Assembly: GCA_964499235.1 (NCBI GenBank)
Contig: CAZCKC010000107.1
Coordinates: forward strand, 1 to 12,952
From: JAFGRR01 sp964499235
GTDB lineage: Bacteria > Planctomycetota > Phycisphaerae > UBA1845 > Fen-1342
DNA: 12,952 nt
Direction of reading: 5' to 3'
Shown here: positions 1 to 6,360 of the stretch, piece after piece
Layout of the letters: every line of letters starts with the position of its first letter
How positions within the stretch are numbered: position 1 is the first letter of the stretch
Translations under genes and position numbers: made by a program
Notes under the pieces: generated by a model
Database searches by the model: none
The model's input: the letters and a program-made list of their open reading frames with translations, nothing else
Told to the model about the DNA's origin: nothing

Positions 1-161
1 CCCCCGTCGTCCCCCCGCACGACGCCCGCCGCCGGCACGGCGTCCGCCCGCTGCGCCGCCGGCAGCGCGAGCTGCAGCGACGGACCCGACCACCCGCCCG
101 CCACGAGCAACAAAACCCCGCCCACCACCCCCGCGCTCACTGATCGCATTCGCTTTCTCAT
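1..161 (-). CDS. Exported or membrane-anchored phage-region protein, N-terminal part only
   Basis: This is the first 53 codons of a gene that runs off the left edge. The ATG overlaps the stop of the preceding 99-aa gene in an ATGA, so translation is probably coupled. The visible protein starts with a basic stretch (MRKRMR), then a hydrophobic run of about 17 residues rich in Val, Gly and Leu (GVVGGVLLLVAGG), then an Ala/Pro-rich segment with possible signal-peptidase sites (LPAAQRA). This is the layout of a signal peptide or single membrane anchor. Behind a holin-like gene it could be a lysis-related or virion surface protein, but that is only positional inference and the function is unknown. 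The frame could also be chance in GC-rich DNA; the coupled start and hydrophobic core argue against this. Confidence 0.5.
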   Translation of the reverse strand, partial: MRKRMRSVSAGVVGGVLLLVAGGWSGPSLQLALPAAQRADAVPAAGVVRGDDG

Positions 162-457
162 CCGCCCATCCCCCGCAAAAACCGCAACGTCACCAGCACG
201 CCGTCGAGCCACCGTTCGGCCGCGATCGCCTCGCTGAGCGCCTGCGTTGTCCGCCGCAGCTCGCGCGCGCCCAGCCAACCGCCGGCCGGCGTCGTGTGGT
301 CGAGCGCCGCGCGGGTGTAATCCCGCGGCGCCGGTGTTTGCAGCGCCTCCACCCGCTCCGCCTCGATCAACAGCGCATCGATCACGTGCCGTGCGCCCTC
401 CACGAACGCCCGCGCCTGGGCCGCATCCAGATGCTGCATCGCCTGCAAGAAGTCCAT
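158..457 (-). CDS. Helical 99-aa phage-region protein of unknown function
   Basis: I do not recognise this small protein. It starts MDFLQAMQ and ends RFLRGMGG. It is rich in Ala, Leu, Arg and Glu in a pattern suggesting two or three amphipathic helices (about residues 2-42 and 65-95) separated by a Pro/Gly turn (TTPAGGW). The start is supported by a GGAGGG site about 8 nt upstream of the ATG. The gene lies 24 nt after the holin-like gene, and its TGA overlaps the ATG of the next, exported protein. Its place in a row of tiny co-oriented genes after the head genes suggests a phage accessory, lysis or connector-type role, but nothing in the sequence decides between these. Confidence 0.6.
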   Translation of the reverse strand: MDFLQAMQHLDAAQARAFVEGARHVIDALLIEAERVEALQTPAPRDYTRAALDHTTPAGGWLGARELRRTTQALSEAIAAERWLDGVLVTLRFLRGMGG

Positions 458-481
458 CGTTGCACCCTCCAGCTTCGTCGT

Positions 482-772
482 TCACTTCGCTTCCAGTCGC
501 TCGAGCTGCCGCGACAGCCGACCGAAGAACTCCAGGTCGGCCGCCCGCTGCGCCCGCAGCTCCGTCCGCAGCGCCGTCAGGGCCGCGGTGTTGCCCTGCA
601 CCACGCCGAGCACCTGGTCGGTCAACTCGCGCCACGAGTCCACCCGCCCGGTCTCCTCTGCGGCCAGCGCCTGCTGGTGCACGCGCTCCTGCCGCTCCTG
701 CCACCACATCACGAACAGCAGGCCGGCCACCCCGAGCGAGGGCAATTGCTCCAGTACGCCTTCCCAGATCAC
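482..772 (-). CDS. Small membrane protein with coiled tail, holin-like (BhlA/UviB-type layout)
   Basis: The 96-aa product has one hydrophobic segment near the N-terminus (about residues 6-23, LPSLGVAGLLFVMWW), followed at once by a charged, helical tail (QERQERVHQQ to LSRQLERLEAK) likely to form a coiled coil. An N-terminal membrane helix with a charged helical tail is the layout of BhlA/UviB-type holin-like proteins of phages, which act in the inner membrane. The assignment rests on architecture, not a diagnostic motif. I chose the GTG start at 772 because it has a GAGG site 7 nt upstream and overlaps the stop of the preceding gene as GTGA, a typical coupling arrangement. A start 18 nt further upstream is possible but lacks this support. 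A small structural membrane protein is the alternative. Confidence 0.6.
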   Translation of the reverse strand: MIWEGVLEQLPSLGVAGLLFVMWWQERQERVHQQALAAEETGRVDSWRELTDQVLGVVQGNTAALTALRTELRAQRAADLEFFGRLSRQLERLEAK

Positions 773-1095
773 GGCACCACCTCGTACCACACGTTCAGCG
801 CGTGCGCCCCGCCGACGCCGGAGAACGACATCGAGTAGGTCAACCCTTGCCCGTGGCCGGTCGCCAGCGAGTATGTCGCCCCCAGCACCAGGTCCAGCGA
901 CGCCTCGCCGCCGACCCGTAGCCAGCCGAGCATCACGTCGTCGGGCCCGTCCGCCGTCTGCATGTTCAGCCGCAGTTCAGCCGCGCTGTCGCTCGCCGCC
1001 AGCAGCCGCCGCAGCTGGATGCGCTGCCCGGCGACGCCCGGCACGAGCAGCGCGTCTTCCTTCGCTCCGTTTGCTTCAATCCGCAGAAACGCCAT
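769..1095 (-). CDS. Small beta-rich phage-region protein, possible virion decoration or fibre domain
   Basis: The product is 108 aa, begins MAFLRIEANG and ends NVWYEVVP. Alternating hydrophobic residues and Gly turns suggest an all-beta sandwich. The pattern of an N-terminal strand, a VAGQRIQL strand, a central GGEASLDL strand, a YSLATGHGQGL loop and a closing VWYEVV strand resembles small phage proteins that decorate heads or form fibre tips. This is a resemblance of layout recalled from such families, not a firm hit. The ATG at 1095 has a GAAAGG site 9 nt upstream, so I prefer it to a GTG three codons earlier. The gene follows the gp36-like gene by 29 nt. In phage Mu the gene after gp36 is a tail gene (gp37), so this is a departure from that order. 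Confidence 0.6.
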   Translation of the reverse strand: MAFLRIEANGAKEDALLVPGVAGQRIQLRRLLAASDSAAELRLNMQTADGPDDVMLGWLRVGGEASLDLVLGATYSLATGHGQGLTYSMSFSGVGGAHALNVWYEVVP

Positions 1096-1124
1096 GGCGT
1101 GCACCCTTTCTCGCGTCGCGGCGC

Positions 1125-1577
1125 TTACAGGCCGTCCAGTTCGTCATGCGTGAAGCGCCGCGGCGACGCAGTGACCTGCGCGACGTCGTCGCGGCTCACG
1201 GGCGACGCCGGCGGGGCGGCCGTCGGCAGGTCGACCTGCCCCCGCGCCACGTCGCGCAGCCACCGCAACGCTTCGGCGTAGAGCATCGCGATCCGCCGCG
1301 GCAGGTCGCTGACGAACGGCGAGCCGATCCACGCCCGGTATTCCGCGATGTCGAGCGTTCGCGCGGCCAGCACCTCGGCCGCCCCGGGCGACCGCACCAC
1401 ATCCACCGGCGTCGCGTAGCGGGTGGCCAGGAAGCTGTCGACTTCCGCCTGGGCTTCCTCCACCAGCGCCGTCGCGACCGCGGCGTCCGCCAAGGTTCCG
1501 TTCACCCGATCGGTGAGCCGCGCGTACAGCGTCGCGCCGAGCCGTGCCTCGAGATCATTCGTCGTGATGTACGCCAC
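1125..1577 (-). CDS. Mu gp36-like protein (DUF1320), probable head-completion/connector protein
   Basis: The product is 150 aa, close to the usual size of Mu gp36 (DUF1320). It opens AYITTNDLEARLG, followed by a helix with charged and Ala residues (ALVEEAQAEVDSFLATRY), a segment AEVLAARTLDIAEYRAW and a helix RRIAMLYAEALRWLRDVARG. This is the standard DUF1320 pattern of an N-terminal 'Y-hT-xxDL' motif, a 'xExxxxxIDsxLxxRY' helix and a C-terminal helix ending in RG. In Mu this protein follows the major head protein and is thought to join head to tail. The GTG at 1577 is chosen because GGAGGG lies 8 nt upstream; the longer frame to 1619 would start inside a strong hairpin. The C-terminal 35 residues are Pro/Ala-rich and may be disordered. 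Confidence 0.85.
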   Translation of the reverse strand: MAYITTNDLEARLGATLYARLTDRVNGTLADAAVATALVEEAQAEVDSFLATRYATPVDVVRSPGAAEVLAARTLDIAEYRAWIGSPFVSDLPRRIAMLYAEALRWLRDVARGQVDLPTAAPPASPVSRDDVAQVTASPRRFTHDELDGL

Positions 1578-1596
1578 CGTCCGCCCTCCGCCTGAC

Positions 1597-1634
1597 GGGC
1601 GCCGGGCGGCCGCTCCCACCGCCGCCCGGCGCCC
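1597..1634 (-). terminator. Perfect 14-bp GC hairpin between the head-protein and gp36-like genes
   Basis: The arms 1597-1610 (GGGCGCCGGGCGGC) and 1621-1634 are perfect reverse complements with a 10-nt loop. The structure begins about 22 nt after the major-head-protein stop and ends about 20 nt before the gp36-like GTG, leaving that gene's GGAGGG site free. There is no U-run after it on the minus strand, so a classical intrinsic terminator is not shown. Likely roles are partial termination or protection of the head-protein mRNA 3' end, either of which would give more major head protein than downstream proteins. Confidence 0.6.
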
Positions 1635-1656
1635 CCGCGTGCTCCCCGCTTGTCGA

Positions 1657-2586
1657 TTACGTCAACGTCACCAGGCACGCGTTCTGCCAGAAGCCGTAGC
1701 CGGCCGCGTGCACCGCCTTCACCCCGTACTGGTGCTGGTTCTCATTCGCCTCCAGCTCGCTGCCCTCGGCCAGCGCGTGGATCTGCACGGGCAGCTCCTC
1801 CTGGAAGATGAACGGGCGCGTGTCGCCGTCCGAGCGGAACACGACCAGCTTGTCGGTCCAGCTCAGCCGGGGGTTGGCGATCCAGTTGACGGCGAAGGGG
1901 TCGTTGCCGGCCAGCGGGTTGGTCGTCGCGTTGTTGGGGTTTGACGTCAGCGCCGCCAGCGTGGCCGGCAGGAACGTCATCGGCACCATCACGAGAAAGC
2001 CCTGGGCGCCGTCGTTGAGCGGCTCGCCGGCGTCGTCGTTGATCCGCATGAGCTGCGTCACCCCGGCCACGATCGCGTCGTACATCTCGGTGGCAGTCGG
2101 CGCGGTCGGCGTCGAGCTGTCGTGCGTGATGCTGTTGCTCTGCGTTCCGGACGCGCCCTCGCTGTGATCGGTCGCGAAGAACGCCGAGCCGTCGTAGCCG
2201 ACGTCCGTCGCGCCGCTTTCGATCAGCGTCGTGAGCAGCTTGTTGGGGTGCGACGCCACCCGCCGCGCGAGCTCGTTGATCCGCACCATGACCTGGCCGG
2301 TCTTGTCGCGCCGCTGCTCGTCCGCGTCCACGCGGATGGTCGCCTCCCAGGTCTTGTTGACGATCGTGACACCCGCGCTGCGCAGCGGGCGGATCTGCCG
2401 CCCGCCGATCCACTCGCGGACTTGCGGCACCATGCCGAGCCAGCGATAGGTCTCCGTCTCCTGGCTGCTGCTGAACTGGAACGCCAGCTTCGTCCACCAG
2501 GCACTCTCTGCGTGCGCCTCGAGCCGGCGATAAAACCGCCCGATGATCGCCCGCGACGTCAAGCCCGTATCCGTTACCACTGCCAT
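1657..2586 (-). CDS. Major head (capsid) protein, Mu gpT family
   Basis: At 309 aa this matches the length of Mu gpT (about 305 aa), the main shell protein of the capsid. Family signs visible in order are an N-terminal helix with 'RFYRRLEAHA', the segment TYRWLGMVPQVREWIGGRQ (about 46-64), the early-domain block VNKTWEATIRVDADEQRRD, the family's typical YDGSAFFATDH motif (131-141), and a C-terminal region with NENQHQYGVKA and AAGYGFWQNACLV. All regions are present and the frame is intact. The ATG has AAAGGAG 8 nt upstream. It follows the cement-like gene by 46 nt and is followed by the strong hairpin at 1597-1634. The order protease, small protein, head protein, gp36 agrees with a Mu-like head module. 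Confidence 0.93.
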   Translation of the reverse strand: MAVVTDTGLTSRAIIGRFYRRLEAHAESAWWTKLAFQFSSSQETETYRWLGMVPQVREWIGGRQIRPLRSAGVTIVNKTWEATIRVDADEQRRDKTGQVMVRINELARRVASHPNKLLTTLIESGATDVGYDGSAFFATDHSEGASGTQSNSITHDSSTPTAPTATEMYDAIVAGVTQLMRINDDAGEPLNDGAQGFLVMVPMTFLPATLAALTSNPNNATTNPLAGNDPFAVNWIANPRLSWTDKLVVFRSDGDTRPFIFQEELPVQIHALAEGSELEANENQHQYGVKAVHAAGYGFWQNACLVTLT

Positions 2587-2632
2587 CTGTCATGCTCCTT
2601 TGCATTTCCCGTCCAGAGGTCGAGCCGCGCGC

Positions 2633-3049
2633 CTAAGCCGCGACGTGCGGCCGGCAGCGCACCCGCGCCACGCCCGGGCCCTCGATGCCGATCACCGTCC
2701 CGACGGCCGAGTTGCTCGTCGCCGTCAGCGTCAGCGTCCCGTCATCACTCGCGTAGACCGTCGCGCCAAGATCCGTCTGCAACACCCCGCCGACCGCCTG
2801 CACGATGTCGATGAACTGGTGCAGTCGCACGCGGATCCCGCCGGCGGCGTGCCCCGCCACCGTGTTGTCCGCCCGCCGGTAGGCCACGCCCAGGAAGAGA
2901 TCGCCGGCCACCAGCGGCCGCGCGCAACCCGTGCTCGCGTTCAACCCCACGAACGCGCCCTTGTAGATCACCACGTCGTCGTCGACCGGCACGTCGATCA
3001 GCTCCTGCGACGCGTAGAACTTCACCTCGTGATCTGCCGTCAATGCCAT
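2633..3049 (-). CDS. Capsid decoration/cement-like protein (DUF2190-like)
   Basis: The 138-aa product is beta-rich, with strands EVKFYAS, IDVPVDDDVVIYKGAFVGLN, ARPLVAGDLFLGVAYRR, GIRVRLHQFIDIV, GATVYASDDGTLTLTATSN, AVGTVIGIEGPGVARVRC. The course 'hxxGdhVhhhGLxG ... hhGVAhh ... GthVYhsddGThT ... hhGxhhhxxxGxhxVxh' is that of DUF2190 and related cement proteins that clip onto the outside of the capsid. Its position between protease and major head protein is where decoration proteins are often encoded. It begins at ATG 3049 with AAAGGAG 7 nt upstream. It could instead be a head-fibre base protein; the family call is from pattern, not a search. Confidence 0.7.
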   Translation of the reverse strand: MALTADHEVKFYASQELIDVPVDDDVVIYKGAFVGLNASTGCARPLVAGDLFLGVAYRRADNTVAGHAAGGIRVRLHQFIDIVQAVGGVLQTDLGATVYASDDGTLTLTATSNSAVGTVIGIEGPGVARVRCRPHVAA

Positions 3050-3094
3050 CTGCCTGCTCCTTTCCCGACCCGCAGCGCCGCGCCGCCGGTCGTC

Positions 3095-4186
3095 TCAGCT
3101 CCAGTTGCCGAACCGCCGCACGCGGCCGGCGGCATACGCCGCCTCGTACGCCTCGAGGTCGGCGGCTTCGATCTCGCCGCGCCCGAAGCCGCGGCGTTGC
3201 TCTTGTTCCAAGGCCGTTGTGCCGGGGAGTTCGCCACTGCCTGACGTGCGCCGACCGGGTGGCAGGATCACCGGCGCCCGCGCCAGCCGCGCCTCGGCCG
3301 TCGCCGCGTCGCGGAGGTAGTCCGCCCGCCAGTCCAGGCTGTCGGCCTCGAGAATCTTGCCGGCCCGCAGGCCGCGCTCGACAAACCGGTCGGCTTCCTG
3401 GAGCGCGAGCTGTCGGCGCAGCAGCGTGACCTCCGCTGCCAATTCCGCGCGCATTTCGGCGTCGTCCGCCGCCTCGTTATCGAAAGGGTCCTCCGGCTCT
3501 TCCGGCGCCAGCCACCGCCGCGCCGCCAGCGGCGTCACCGCGTGCATGGCCGGATCGTTCGTCAGCGCCACCGGCCCGAGTCCGACCAGCGTCTCGTACC
3601 GCTCGTCCTCCCAGAAGATCACCGGCGAGAAGTAGCGGTACTCGCCCGAGCGCAGCAGCGCCTGCGCCCGCGCGGTCCAGGTCACGTCCGTCGCCCACAA
3701 GCCGTCGTCGCGGACTTCCAGGCCACCGATCCAGCCGGCCGCCGGGCGCAAGCCGTCCGCCCGCCCGTTGAGCTGCGCGAACGTCTGGTGCTCGTAGTCG
3801 ACCGCGAGCTTGCGGCCCAGGCGTTCGAACCACGCGACGGCCGCCTCGGCGTGCTCGCGCGTGAAGACAAAACTGCGTCCGGCGACCGCGTCCTCGATCT
3901 CGACCGCGCCGAACGGCACCAGCCGCCACGCGCTCAGCGGCTCGCCCAGCGGCCCGCTCAGGACCGTGCCGTTCGGCGTGCTCGGGTCACCGACCGCCGC
4001 CAGCACGCTCTCGGTCAGCTCGAGCCCGCGGAGCTGATCGAGCACGGCGCTGACCGCATCGACACTGGCGGCCGCCGGTTCCGCCGCCACCAGCGTGGCG
4101 GCGATCGCATGCAGCTCGGCAGCCAACCGTTCGCGCGGCACCAATGCCAGCGGGCTTGCTCCTTGCTCATTCGGTGTCTCAGACAT
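3095..4186 (-). CDS. Phage head maturation protease/scaffold, Mu gpI family
   Basis: The 363-aa product carries the Mu gpI signature blocks: WRLVPFGAVEI (about 87-97), the KLAVDYEHQT block with D130, E132 and H133, AAGWI (149-153), the EYRYFSPVI block (182-190) and VGLGPVALTNDPAM (about 201-214). The family cuts head proteins during procapsid maturation. After this comes a Glu/Leu-rich coiled stretch (about 224-252) that fits the scaffold part. In Mu, gene Z gives the scaffold alone from an internal start. A similar start is possible here but I see no strong internal ribosome site. An N-terminal extension of about 75 helical, Ala-rich residues precedes the protease core and is unusual. The ATG has AAGGAGGAG 6 nt upstream, 27 nt after the acetyltransferase stop. 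Confidence 0.88.
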   Translation of the reverse strand: MSETPNEQGASPLALVPRERLAAELHAIAATLVAAEPAAASVDAVSAVLDQLRGLELTESVLAAVGDPSTPNGTVLSGPLGEPLSAWRLVPFGAVEIEDAVAGRSFVFTREHAEAAVAWFERLGRKLAVDYEHQTFAQLNGRADGLRPAAGWIGGLEVRDDGLWATDVTWTARAQALLRSGEYRYFSPVIFWEDERYETLVGLGPVALTNDPAMHAVTPLAARRWLAPEEPEDPFDNEAADDAEMRAELAAEVTLLRRQLALQEADRFVERGLRAGKILEADSLDWRADYLRDAATAEARLARAPVILPPGRRTSGSGELPGTTALEQEQRRGFGRGEIEAADLEAYEAAYAAGRVRRFGNWS

Positions 4187-4213
4187 CTGCCACTCCTCCT
4201 TTTCGCGCGGACG

Positions 4214-4735
4214 TCAGCCGGCCCGCGACGGCTTCCGCTGCGCGGTCGTCGATTCGGACTCGCTGACCGCGGTTTCGGGTTCGCGTAATCGCATCACGGC
4301 GATCGTGCCCTTGGCGTTCTGCTCGCCGGTCGGCTCGAAGCCGAGCTGCTCGTAGAAGCGGCGCGGGTCGCCGGCGCTCATGTCGAGCTTGCAGCGAACC
4401 TCGCGGGCGCCGGTCTGACGGATCAATTCGCTGCCGATGCCGAGCCCGCGATAGCCGGGGTGGACCAGCACGTTCACCAGCCGGGTGCCGGACGTCTCGA
4501 TCGCGACGCCGACCAGCACGAGGTCGATCTCGGCCACGAACACGCGGTGGCGGTTGCTGGTCAGCATGTCGCGGAGCTGCCCGCGCTTCATGAAGTAGTC
4601 CTTGCGCAGAACGGTGTCGAAGAAGAACACCAGCGGCTCGAAGTCGGTCAGCCGCGCCCGGCGCACGACCAGCGTGGCTTGCTCGTCGAGCGCGTCCGCC
4701 GCCGGCGGGTCGGCACTCAAATGAACGGCACTCAT
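4214..4735 (-). CDS. GNAT-family N-acetyltransferase coupled to the phage portal gene
   Basis: The 173-aa product shows a GNAT fold. It has an N-terminal strand LVVRRARLTDFEPL (about 22-35), a beta-4 strand LVLVGVAIET with the following VNVLVHPGYRG, and the acetyl-CoA pyrophosphate loop RGLGIG (96-101) in the usual motif A. The motif B region DPRRFYEQLGFEPTG lies at 123-137. Its ATG overlaps the portal TGA as ATGA and the protease follows after 27 nt, so it is co-transcribed and probably translationally coupled within the head operon. In Mu the place between portal and protease holds gpF and gpG, neither visible here. Substrate unknown: an N-terminus or lysine of a virion protein, a host target or a small molecule are all possible. 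The last 25 residues are Ser/Thr-rich and probably unstructured. Confidence 0.85.
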   Translation of the reverse strand: MSAVHLSADPPAADALDEQATLVVRRARLTDFEPLVFFFDTVLRKDYFMKRGQLRDMLTSNRHRVFVAEIDLVLVGVAIETSGTRLVNVLVHPGYRGLGIGSELIRQTGAREVRCKLDMSAGDPRRFYEQLGFEPTGEQNAKGTIAVMRLREPETAVSESESTTAQRKPSRAG

Positions 4736-6069
4736 GGGGTCTGCTCCTGGTCAAGAGGTTCGTTTGTCGGCCCGGCGGTGGCGTCGGCCGCGCGCCCGGC
4801 GATGGTGGGTTCGTCGGCTTGGGGTTCGGGGATGCCCAGCGCCTGGTGCAGCCAGCGGCGCGGCACGCGGACGCCGAGCTCGTTGACCGCGACGGCCAGC
4901 GTTTCCGCCAGCGTCTGCGTGTCGACTGATTGCACCAGCGAGCGGCGGAAGTGCGGCACGCTGGCGCGGTCGCCGAAACGCGCCCGCACCAGCGGCGTCA
5001 GCAGGTCGCGCCGCACGCTGCGCCCCTCGTCAGCGATGTCGTGAACGAGCAGGTCTTCGCGGACGCGGTCGTGCACGTCGGCGGCCGCCCGCGAGCCGCT
5101 CTGCCGAATGTCCGTCGTCAGGTGCTGGCCGAGCCAGAGAATCGTGACCTCAGTGTTGCAGTAGTCCTGCAACGGCCCGTACGGGCGCGGCCCGCTGCCC
5201 GGGTCGATGAACTGCAGGTCAACGTTCTTGCTGAACGCGGCGACGGCGTCGGTGCCGAGCTGCTCGAGCACGTGGAGCAGCGCCCGCTTGTCGGTTTCCG
5301 GCGTGCCGGAATCAAACCGCGCGACCCGCGCCGGCATCCCCGCGACCTGCGAGAAGATCAGCCAGTCCTTGAAGCTGAGGTTCTGCGCCACGAACAGCAG
5401 CGCCGACGCCCGCAGCAGCCCGCCGTCGAACAGGCGGCCCAGGCGGACGCGCGGGCGATGAACGAGCCACTTCCACGGCTCGGCCGCCAGCGGGATGCCG
5501 GCGCTCGGCGCCTCGGCCGTGCGGACGGCAAGCTGTCCTGGTGCGTTTGGGTCGCTGATCAGGCGGCTCGGCGGGACCGGCACCAGCTCGACGAGCTTGC
5601 CCGCCTCCCAGACGAGTTCGGCGACCGCGATCCCGTAGCCGATCGCCGACGCGAGGTGGTCGAGCACCGCCGGCCAATCTTCGAGCCGCAGCAGCGTCTG
5701 CGTGCAGTAGTCCGCGACCGCCCGCCCGGCCTCATCGGCGTCATGGCCGCCGGGGTGGACTTCCCATTCGAGGCCGGTCAGCGCGAGTCGGCGGGTCGCT
5801 TCGACGGCGGCGAGCCGCGGCCACTTCTGCAGCATCTCGTGAAAGAACTCGAACTGCTGTTGCGGGTGGCCTTGGTCGGCGGCCTGGATGAGCGCGAGCA
5901 CGCGGCGGGGGCTGAGGCCGACGGTGGGGTAGGTCCGCGTCGCGTCGTCGAACCAGGGGCGGATCGTCGGTCCGTCGGACTGGCCGGCCGGCCGGCGATC
6001 GCCGTCGCTGACGAGCGCGCCGAGCCGCCGGAAGAGGCTGAGCCAGGGAGAGGGGCGGCGGGTGGACAC
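4732..6069 (-). CDS. Portal protein, Mu gp29/DUF935 family
   Basis: The 445-aa product is a DUF935 portal, the dodecameric ring through which DNA enters and leaves the head. Recognisable blocks are QFEFFHEMLQKWPRLAAVEA near residue 75 ('lxeem...Dphlxaxhxxrxxah'), LTGLEWEVHPG, the conserved AIGYGIAVAELVWE (about 142-155), HRPRVRLGRLFDGGLLRA, LSFKDWLIFSQVAGMPARVARF, and the late block LGQHLTTDIRQSGSRAAADVH. It is somewhat shorter than Mu gp29 (about 512 aa), and the C-terminus after about 415 is a disordered Pro/Glu/Ala tail. The GTG at 6069 has GAGGAG 8 nt upstream. It is the first gene of the run; no terminase gene precedes it within the window. Confidence 0.9.
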   Translation of the reverse strand: MSTRRPSPWLSLFRRLGALVSDGDRRPAGQSDGPTIRPWFDDATRTYPTVGLSPRRVLALIQAADQGHPQQQFEFFHEMLQKWPRLAAVEATRRLALTGLEWEVHPGGHDADEAGRAVADYCTQTLLRLEDWPAVLDHLASAIGYGIAVAELVWEAGKLVELVPVPPSRLISDPNAPGQLAVRTAEAPSAGIPLAAEPWKWLVHRPRVRLGRLFDGGLLRASALLFVAQNLSFKDWLIFSQVAGMPARVARFDSGTPETDKRALLHVLEQLGTDAVAAFSKNVDLQFIDPGSGPRPYGPLQDYCNTEVTILWLGQHLTTDIRQSGSRAAADVHDRVREDLLVHDIADEGRSVRRDLLTPLVRARFGDRASVPHFRRSLVQSVDTQTLAETLAVAVNELGVRVPRRWLHQALGIPEPQADEPTIAGRAADATAGPTNEPLDQEQTP

Positions 6070-6135
6070 GGTGCGTTCTCCTCGAGCGTCCGGCCGGCGC
6101 GGGGTCCAGCCCGCCGCCGGCGATCACTCGAAGCG

Positions 6136-6166
6136 TAGCACCAAATCCTATAAGGTCTAGCAATTC
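6136..6166. other. AT-rich island with TAGCA direct repeats upstream of the portal gene
   Basis: This 31-bp stretch has 19 A/T in surroundings that are strongly GC-rich. It holds two TAGCA copies (6136-6140 and 6158-6162) spaced 22 bp apart, two helical turns, flanking a near-palindromic CCTATAAGG. It lies 67-97 bp upstream of the portal GTG. It could be a promoter or activator site for the head operon, or the remains of a recombination site. I could not fit a good -35/-10 pair on the minus strand. Confidence 0.35.
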
Positions 6167-6295
6167 CGGCAGGCTAAGCACCGGCTGGCATGTTTGCGCA
6201 CCTTCTGTCGCGTTCTGCTTCGGGCCCCGCGCGCAAAGCCCCCAGGTCGGGCGCCGCCGCTGCGGGCGCGTTTCGGCGTCTGCAGGAATACACGA

Positions 6296-6328
6296 GCGGC
6301 CGCCTCCGTGCGCAACGGAACCGGCCGC
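6296..6328 (-). terminator. Two-tier hairpin after the DUF2934 gene
   Basis: Outer arms GCGGCCG (6296-6302) and CGGCCGC (6322-6328) enclose inner arms TCCGT (6305-6309) and ACGGA (6315-6319) with a 5-nt loop. On the minus strand it lies about 32 nt beyond the TAA of the DUF2934 gene. No U-run follows on that strand, so termination is likely rather than shown. On the plus strand a CCTTTTCT follows, but no plus-strand gene leads into it. Confidence 0.5.
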
Positions 6329-6360
6329 GGGCGTTCCTTTTCTGTGGTTGGCTGCGGCGA

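Larger units (their letters stand above)
6070..6360. other. 291-bp gap without a convincing gene; probable phage/host junction
   Basis: No frame here looks like a real protein on either strand. On the minus strand a short frame starting with GTG at 6181 reads LPELLDLIGFGATLRVIAGG and then runs into compositional noise inside the portal gene. It vaguely recalls the start of Mor-type activators but cannot be supported. The gap contains the AT-rich island at 6136-6166 and the hairpin at 6296-6328, and separates the head operon from host-type genes. Confidence 0.5.

Noticed and set aside
247..1595. Several plus-strand frames opposite the small phage genes
   Set aside because: Arg/Pro/Ala-rich with no motifs, while the minus frames have linked starts, stops and ribosome sites.
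1578..1619. Longer start for the gp36-like gene
   Set aside because: The extra 14 codons lie in the intergenic hairpin; the GTG at 1577 has a proper GGAGGG site and the family's normal N-terminus.
4930..6138. 402-codon plus-strand frame opposite the portal
   Set aside because: Antisense shadow of the DUF935 gene, with no recognisable domain.
5741..6181. Minus-strand 146-codon frame with a Mor-like beginning
   Set aside because: Only about 20 residues look protein-like; the rest is Arg/Pro noise in the portal gene. No supported start. Kept only as a hint in the junction finding.
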